A DNA stretch of 64,000 bases, taken from assembly GCF_029227915.1 (NCBI RefSeq), contig NC_079882.1, positions 8,618,001 through 8,682,000 of the forward strand, read 5' to 3'. Below the pieces are notes generated by a model. That model saw only the letters and a list, made by a program, of their open reading frames with translations, did no database searches and was not told the origin of the DNA. The DNA comes from Hydractinia symbiolongicarpus. Its lineage: Eukaryota > Cnidaria > Hydrozoa > Anthoathecata > Hydractiniidae. How positions within the stretch are numbered: the first letter of the stretch is position 1; every line of letters begins with the position of its first letter. A program made the position numbers and the translations under genes. Of this stretch, positions 57,701 through 64,000 are shown one piece after another.

Positions 57701-59302
57701 ATTGTATTTTGCTATGATTACATGTAAAAAAAAAATGCCAAAATAATAATAAGGAGCATCCATAAAGTATATATACCTATACGCACTTAGAGAGAGGGAT
57801 GGTTTTACTTTGACCAGACATAATTCTATTTTTAAAGATTTGGATGTTTTGAAATTGATAAAATTATTTCATAGAATGAAATATTTTTGCAGGTGTTCAT
57901 AATAATAAAGGGTTGGGGACAGCAGGCTTTTTCAGAAAGTGTTGCACAAAAAGCACATGCCAAGTGTTTTAGGTGTACTGCAGGTAGAGTTTTAAGTGTT
58001 CTATTATATTGTCAACCTTAATAAAATTTAGCATTTTATATGTGCTATCAATAACAGGCATAATCAACTTGCATCGAGGGTGGGGGTGTGCATGCTATCA
58101 CTCATCTCTCCTGAAAAAGCCTAGGTTAAATTTCAGTGAATACATGTGTACATATGCAAGGAAGAGGTCCGATAAAAAAGTATAGGTACAAGGAAGTGTA
58201 GATTGGAAAATAAGCAATTTGGTGCTTACAAACTTTATGCATTCTCTTAATAAAAGAACTGCCTGAATCTAGTATATACAATACACAAATGCGTGTAACA
58301 CATATTGAAATAAGAAAATATATACATAAAGACATTTAAGCCTGATGAATAATTTAAAGAATTTTTAATGAAGCCATTTTACATGTATCACCACACACCT
58401 TTAACAGCCTTAAATTATTGATTAGTTCACTTCTGTTCATTTTAAAGAGATAATTCCAAACATCTCCTTTCATTTCAAATTTTAAAATCCACAGTCTGAA
58501 CACTTCCAGACATAATAAGATCTAACTGATTCAATTTTCTAGGTTTTTTAATATGTATAGAAATATTCCTCTTTAGCAAAAGTTTAATTTTTAAAGCAGA
58601 AAATAAAAGAACAGTATTTCAAAACTCCTCCACCATCTAAAACATTGAATGTGAAAACAGTTGTATTTAATCAGTTGAATAGAACTGAGCAACACCTTCA
58701 CATCTGAATTAAGAGTAGTTTTCTCCACATCACATACTCTTAAATATACGTGCAACATATTACTTACTTTGTGTCATAGTAACAGAGACCAAAATATTCT
58801 TTTTCTTTCAATGTGAAATGTGAAGTCACAATATCCAACAAGTCACTCGATAATAGTTTAGGCTAAAAATGTAAATTAACAAAACATTAAACCCTAGTCT
58901 CGTCATCGGTCCATTTTGGTACAGTTTTGAACACCTTTTTTTGTAACAGCAGCCATTTGTAAGTATATACAAATGGCTGCTCTAATTTTACATTTCAATG
59001 TTTTTAGACATAAAGACAACTTTTGCAGACAATTTTTTTGATAAGCAATTGCTGATACAAATGTTTTGAAGACAAAAATAGTCATTAAATTGTGTTAAAT
59101 TTAATTAAACTTATCTCTAAAAAACAATATGAAATATGTAGCTATCACTTTTTTTAGTGCTGGCAAATCAGTGTTTATTGAATATACAAACTAAGAGCAA
59201 AAATATGGACAACCTTAAACTACAAACCTGCAATGGTATATCAAGTTTTTGATCATCTAACAATACCACAGAACATTTTCTAGGTTCGTTTGAGGCAACC
59301 AT
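48779..59302 (-). CDS. FRMD4: FRMD4A/B-like FERM + CUPID-domain scaffold protein
   Basis: Twenty-one coding exons in phase (782 aa): 59228-59302, 58768-58862, 56642-56731, 56464-56548, 55004-55060, 54329-54351, 54170-54253, 54017-54082, 53554-53611, 53323-53409, 53162-53238, 53052-53078, 52929-52955, 52630-52771, 52374-52515, 51910-52043, 51701-51832, 51238-51303, 51074-51151, 50884-50971, 48779-49494. The FERM domain carries LKEKEYFGL, DHDFPK, FCVRNYVKSV, IPTRTLQEHPSL, YGVHYYDVKNKEQIPWKLG and WHMAVSQHQFFLEKR. The CUPID (DUF3338) region has LCLREAELTG, RRKVGTAF, ESMERDYEIQRQITSAAQRL, DPSV and SYQKALVKL. The last exon is Ser/Pro-rich and ends EETLV, a class I PDZ ligand. In animals FRMD4 proteins bind cytohesins and Par3 at epithelial junctions and regulate Arf6. 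Microexons of 23, 27 and 27 nt are present. Confidence 0.9.
49843..50078 (+). mobile_element. Tandem non-autonomous Helitron-like units
   Basis: Two head-to-tail units (49843-49905 and 49907-50078) each start (T)CTCT(A/T)TAATAATA, continue through CTGTCTGTCTCTGCGCGGA and end CCACGGGCAACGACTAG. The second has a hairpin CCCGTGGA-TTTT-TCCACGGG six bases before CTAG, which is the Helitron 3' signature. A third start (TCTATATTATAGTACCCGC) follows at 50,079. The array lies in intron 20 of the FRMD4-like gene. Confidence 0.6.
51360..51699. repeat. Intronic minisatellite, ~34-bp unit, about nine copies
   Basis: The plus-strand unit is close to AAGAAATTAAACAGGTTGTT + TTTACCTCCCAA. It fills the intron after the 51,701-51,832 exon of the FRMD4-like gene. 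On the transcribed strand several units contain GGAGGTAAAA, the same sequence as the real donor at 51,699-51,701. Confidence 0.8.
52053..52282. repeat. Intronic ~30-bp tandem repeat, about eight copies
   Basis: The unit CAGCGTAAATATCAGTCGTA + ACACAGTGGT is repeated with small differences, including TGATAAG variants. It lies in the intron between the 52,374 and 52,043 exon ends of the FRMD4-like gene. On the minus strand it gives a spurious repeating peptide (TDIYADHCVT). Confidence 0.82.
54551..54968. mobile_element. MITE-like element in FRMD4 intron
   Basis: Left end AGTGGATAAAATTTGGCCAG and inverted right end AGTGGATAAATTTTGGCGAG. The interior repeats TTCGCCAAATTAAAT and related GCCAAATTT motifs in both orientations. 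It is non-coding and lies between the 55,004 and 54,351 exon ends. Confidence 0.65.
55385..55525 (+). repeat. Dispersed repeat, copy A
   Basis: Shares TCAATGCATAGATATTATAA, GTGAATTGATTAACATAA-like sequence and a CATCCCAGG-like end with copy B at 63,665-63,815. Family unknown. It lies within an FRMD4 intron. Confidence 0.6.
56732..58767 (-). other. Largest FRMD4 intron; nothing else seen
   Basis: A 2-kb AT-rich intron between exons 2 and 3 with no exon, repeat or RNA gene that I can support. Confidence 0.5.
58946..58981. other. Perfect short hairpin in FRMD4 intron 1
   Basis: CAGCAGCCATTTGTA and TACAAATGGCTGCT flank a six-base loop. The stem is 14 bp, too short for a typical miRNA precursor without further pairing, which I do not see. 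Confidence 0.5.
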
Positions 59303-59690
59303 TGTTTGGAAAAGAAATGATTATTTGTCATTTATGCTCCCTAAAATAAACAACAAACATGTACCAAATATTTAACAGCAGGTTGGTCACATCTAGTTAT
59401 TGCTTTTCTTAAAGCAGACCCTGGCATTACCTCAGATTCCAAAAACGTGTATGTAAAAACATGAAATTTGTGCAATGTACGTCAATGGCATAAATATTTT
59501 AACAAAAGAAGATATTTTTAACACGATACAAAAGATATTTTAAAATCAAAAAACATGTATTTTAAAGGTGAAATAAAAATACTTACACGAGCCTTTCAAA
59601 ATTTTTAGAACTGACTCGTTAGTAAACAGGTTTTTAACTCTACTCCATAACTTCGACTGAAATTCGAAGATAATAGTGTTTATACGTGCA
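59303..59690 (-). promoter_or_regulatory. Probable 5' UTR of the FRMD4-like gene
   Basis: On the minus strand GTTTATTTTAG/GGAGC at 59,341-59,343 is a good acceptor before the start codon, and CTCGT/GTAAGT at 59,587 is a matching donor, suggesting a non-coding first exon near 59,590-59,690. An upstream ATG (about 59,333) opens a frame that overlaps the main start out of phase. Confidence 0.35.
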
Positions 59691-62600
59691 GAGTTGTATT
59701 AATGTTATGCAGAAACAGCATATTTAGATACAACTTATTTAACAATTTTCCAGAAAATGGAACATTTTCCACAGATATTATAATATAAATATAGTTAATT
59801 TGTTGATTTAATTTTCATGAATTCAGATTATAAAATAAAAAATTTATTGAATGCAATTTTTTTTGTATAAAAATCTATATAGAATCTAGGAGAAAAGTGG
59901 AAGAAGGAATTACTTGTCACACATACATTGTCATACATACAACATATTGATTATTTCTGATACTTTATCAATTTGCATACAGAAGCAAACATATAAGAAA
60001 GTAGTATGACATGTTATACATAGACTTTCAATACATACTGGATCTTGTAAATCTTAGAAAGTATGTGAAGTATATAGCTGTAATTTTTTTGTGGCAATGC
60101 TTTCTACACAGTAATTGCTTCATTATTTTGTGTCGGGTAAGCTTATTAGGTGGGAAAAGTGTTTAAAATCATCAAAATTGTGTTCTGCCATTTAATTTTC
60201 AATTTTGTAATTTTTCTCTCTTCATATTCTTTTTGTACTTTTGTTGGGAAAGTTTTCAGACGTTTTTACTACATTAGTGGATAAGTATTAAATTTTAACA
60301 CCCTTTTTTGCTTCAAGCTCAGTGTTGCAGCCAAAACAGTGATTGGCCTTCAATTTCAACCTTGAAGTTGGGTGGAAGGGGTAAATTAATTCAATCCTTA
60401 CACATTTTGTCCAAGATTGTAGCAATTCTGAAATCCGTTATAATTCTTTACTAAAGCCATTAAATCAAAGGCAGTTTGGGATAAGGTGCAGATATGGAAA
60501 CTGTTTCTGTAGACATAGAAACCTTACTGAAAAGGAAACAATTTCTGAACTCAGAAACATGTTTCCTGTTACTTTTTCACAAATTGGAAATTCTTTATTA
60601 CTGTGGAAAGCCTGTTACAAAGTAAATGGCCTCTCAATTCAGAAACTAAACTTGTTCTTCTAAATATTTTTATAAAACAGGGTGTTATTAAATAAAAAGA
60701 TAGAAAACCTGGAAATTCCTACAATATTTTATTGTTATAGGTCTATTTACCTACTGACTGGACAATGTGGAAACCCAAGATCATTTACAAAAATTAAAAA
60801 CTAAAATCAGCTTTAATATATCAAAATGAATTCTGATCTACATACTATTCGAAACTAAAAGGGTTATTTACGAATCAATCTTAAAATAGAAAACATCATG
60901 GTGACAATTCAGAAGGCAGGGAAGATACCGTCTGCAGGGTCTTACCAATCATTATATAATAGAAGTTTTTTAACCACAGGCAAAACATAAGCAAGTTTTT
61001 ATATACTCATATATTCATTTTCTATTTTACAATTCCCTAAGAAGTATTCTACCCCCTTTAGACACGTTTGAAAATATTAACTTGATAACCTTTGTATTTT
61101 AAAGTCTGCTATCAATAGATGCTACCCAAACATACTTTTGATGGTAATAATTCTACTAGCTCACTAAAGTAAACTATATAGCGTAAAGGGTTTGCTAAAA
61201 TGCTTAATAAATTTAAAGGTGACTGGGAACTTACTAATATTATATCCAAATTTTATTTTTTATTTCATAAAAACAATACCAGTAGCTAACAAATTATATG
61301 CCACGCTGGCTAGCTACGAAAGTTAACAGAGAGATAACACTCACATAACTCAACTAAGAGTACAGCTGTGATTATCACAACAAATGATACTGCTGTATAT
61401 TTGTTATCCCACAAATGTCAACCAGCTCGCAGTTGTAAAACCGTGTATATAACTTAATTGAAATTTAATTTTCAGAAGCATGTATTGAAACCAAAGATAG
61501 CTAAAACATGACATTGTACTCGCTGGGGGGCGTGAATAACATTGGCTTCAACTTACATATTCAGCGTACCAGGCTTGCGTAATCCAATCAATTTCGTATT
61601 TACAGCGAAGTAGCCATATTTGTTTTCGTACGAAAGTATAAAAAAAAACGTTTTTGGTACAATTCACTGACCATCAATGTAATAATATTTTGATAATATA
61701 ACAACCCTTATTTTGGGATAATTGGTAGTTTTAATCTTGAAATAAATTTTAAAAGATATCAAAGTTCTAAAGTACAGCTACTTTCTAGATTAAATCCAGA
61801 CTTATAAAGTTACGGATGAAAAATTATACTGGCAAAAGTCATACGTTTTAATGTTAGGAATGTTTTCTGAGTTGCTATGTACAAACCAAACTAGCCTGGA
61901 TTTTTTTTGCTATAAACGTAGGTGGCTATGGTCCTCCGTAAACTCTATGTAAATGAGCCTGAGAATTAGTACTTCTACCAATCACATTAGCGAATCTGTT
62001 TTGTAACACGAAGCCCATATCTTTCTGTTAATCTTATTTTACAACCCTTCTGAGAAGGACAACGTGCAACAAAAGGAAAATTAGTTTGGTCGCCAGGTAC
62101 ATTTTTTCAAAACCTCTTCTCTTTTAAATTTTATTATTTAGCATAGTACACGATCAGACTGATTCAGGTTAAAATGATAAATACATAGCTTAGCTAACTA
62201 CTCTCTTTATGAAAAAAAAACTGTTGGATAAGATTTCTTTTGTGTTTTTGTGTGTTGTTTTGCAATAATTTTACTATAGCTTATAGCTATTATAACTATA
62301 GCTATATAATATAGCTAGTTATATATTCTTTAATGATATAATTTTGAGAACCCTTCTTCCCTGCTTTTCTTTGCTTCAGTTGATAAATTTCATAAAATTA
62401 ATAAAGTCTCACAAGTTTGGAGTGCCTGGCTAGCTAAACATGGTGGCCAACACACCTGACCTGAAGAATCTAAAAAATTGATTTTTAGCTAGTCCTGAAA
62501 ATCCTAGAAAACAATCATTTTAGGAAAAAGTTCTTAAAACACAGGCTTTTTTAATAATCCTGGAAAAAAATCAATCTTAACTTCCTTTTCTACATGTCCG

Positions 62601-63138
62601 AAATAGTATTTAATGTTTATTTTTCAGGTCATCACAAGCAAATAGGAAAAGATATGCTTCGTTTTCAAATTAAAAAAAACTTTATCTGCGTGGTTTAAAT
62701 AAGACTTAAAAATAAAATCTCTTTTTAAAAGGTACACGTTAGGCACATAAAATTTATACAGAAAAAAAAATTATACCGCATGTGGGTTTCGTTTTTGAAA
62801 TTGTTTGAATAGCGGTTGCGGCATAAAGAAAATAATTCATTAAATTTGGACCTGCTATGGTTTCAAATGAAGAAATTATCTACAATTAAATCCATGATAA
62901 ATTGTCTGTTCCGCCTGTAAGTGCAGTTTTGCAAACTTGCATCATCCGTGCTCCGTCGGCGTTCACCTCCGCATTAGCTAAGAACCGCATGGCTGGATTT
63001 CTTATGTAAGACCTGGTTACCAACGACAAAGGGGCCGGGCAAAAGAGATTTATGTCTACGTAGTTCTTTTAACTAAGTCAGGAGTCGGTGAATTAGCTAG
63101 GATGGTCAGTTTGGCTATGAATAGGCTTGCTTGTGGAT
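59691..63138. other. Gene-poor right flank
   Basis: No open frame over 60 codons has protein character. About 60,490-60,660 holds several GGAAAC/GTTTCC and TTCTGA/TCAGAA short inverted motifs, and about 62,270-62,330 is a palindromic AT tract (TAGCTATA). The promoter of the FRMD4-like gene may lie at the left end. Confidence 0.45.
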
Positions 63139-63178
63139 TTAAAGGACCAGGACTATGTAATAATTCTGAGATCTAAAA

Positions 63179-63425
63179 GTGTCCGACCAAGACGGAAATC
63201 TATCAGACGTTTTAACCAACGAAAGTTTGAAACGAGCTACGGACATGTCCGACCAAACTGAAAATGTGCCGGACGTTTTAATCACACGCCTGAAACGATT
63301 TAGGTGTGTGCCAAGGCGCACGCCTCTCCTAAAAAATATGCCCTGAGAGACTAAATGTAAAATTTTTTTAGCAAAAAATATGGCGAGCAAAATTGCTCGC
63401 GTAGACACTCTGACGCGAGCAATTA
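63179..63425. repeat. Degenerate 67-bp direct duplication plus hairpin
   Basis: GTCCGACCAA...GACGTTTTAA occurs twice, at about 63,181 and 63,248. A hairpin TTGCTCGCG-...-CGCGAGCAA follows at 63,392-63,423. Probably the end of a DNA transposon; the minus-strand frame here (GTFSVWSDM, DRFPSWSDTF) is the translated duplication. Confidence 0.5.
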
Positions 63426-63664
63426 ATTGCTAATTAAATTTAAAGGGAACCCCGGGGTATGAAATGATGTTGGACTTATATTTTACAGTAGAGCTAAAAG
63501 TTGGTTAACAAGTTTTTTTTTAAATTTTTTAAAAAGGTCTTTTTGTTTTCAAGATATTTACATTTAAAGAATTTCAGATTTAATAATGCTACATAAATTA
63601 TGATGTCATCATCATCATGATCATCACTTATTTTTCACTTATAGTAATTATAGTAATTAGCAAA

Positions 63665-63815
63665 TTTTGACATTTTCTATCATCAATAATTTTAAACCTG
63701 TTAAGGGACATAACAGGTTTCAAACCAGTTCATCAATGCATAGATATTATAAAGGTGAATTGATTAACATAATTTTTTTTGCCGAAATGACACACGTTTG
63801 CTCATCCCAGGCCTT
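63665..63815 (+). repeat. Dispersed repeat, copy B
   Basis: Second copy of the repeat at 55,385-55,525: TCAATGCATAGATATTATAA, GTGAATTGATTAACATAA, TCATCCCAGG. Same orientation as copy A. Confidence 0.6.
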
Positions 63816-64000
63816 CTAATTCATGATAATTTAAATTCCTCAAAGTTCTCTCTCCTGCCTACTACAGCAGGCAAATATTAAAGACCTGCCCTCAGTTTTG
63901 CAAGGAGAGGTCCTATAGAACACTCTATTATTGACTCTCTTGTACGGTTATGATTTAGTTATTGTTTCTGATGTATATATTTATCTGTTAGTTGTCAGTC

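Noticed and set aside
63139-63408. 89-aa minus-strand ORF with repeated motif
   Set aside because: The repeated peptide is the translation of a 67-bp DNA duplication in a repeat.

Overview
The window is AT-rich animal nuclear DNA with spliced genes and dense small transposons. The gene set is metazoan: a SAR1 GTPase, importin-13, DPH7, METTL26, an FRMD4-type FERM protein, a NACHT-WD40 (NWD) protein, a Cys-loop receptor and a class A GPCR. Simple gene structures, short introns, high AT content and the repeat types suggest a non-bilaterian, most likely a cnidarian (perhaps hydrozoan). That placement is an inference; no marker fixes the species. There is no operon logic, CRISPR array or plasmid or phage content.

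Layout. 1-1439 (-): N-terminal part of a secreted His/Gly-rich protein running off the left edge. 3.98-5.11 kb (-): METTL26, two exons, with an in-frame TAG where the family has Trp. 6.23-7.25 kb (-): intronless DPH7. 8.39-8.80 kb (-): small one-pass membrane protein. 9.78-10.64 kb: dead pogo-type transposon. 10.6-14.5 kb: gene-poor, one SINE. 14.58-20.57 kb (+): five-exon NWD-type STAND protein with a C-terminal CaaX box. 21.17-28.11 kb (-): eight-exon Cys-loop receptor whose large intron 3 holds an intronless GPCR on the opposite strand (24.39-25.53 kb). 31.03-34.68 kb (-): two-exon importin-13. 37.04-41.13 kb: defective pogo-like transposon carrying a second, TA-inserted transposon. 42.02-42.50 kb: foldback element. 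44.09-45.41 kb (+): SAR1, seven coding exons. 48.78-59.30 kb (-): 21-coding-exon FRMD4-like gene with microexons, intronic minisatellites, a Helitron-like tandem array and a MITE. 59.4-64.0 kb: no gene recognised, repeats only.

Functional links. SAR1 (COPII budding), importin-13 (nuclear transport), DPH7 (diphthamide synthesis) and METTL26 are housekeeping genes with no evident joint role. The nested pair of receptors could be co-regulated or interfere with each other in transcription. The most unusual observations are the TAG in METTL26 (UAG in the best ADAR context, which would edit back to Trp), the possible prenylation signal on the NACHT-WD40 protein, the nested receptor genes, and the transposon-in-transposon whose removal restores the local reading frame. 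All gene models were built by hand from splice sites, reading phase and family resemblance; none was tested by alignment or transcript data.
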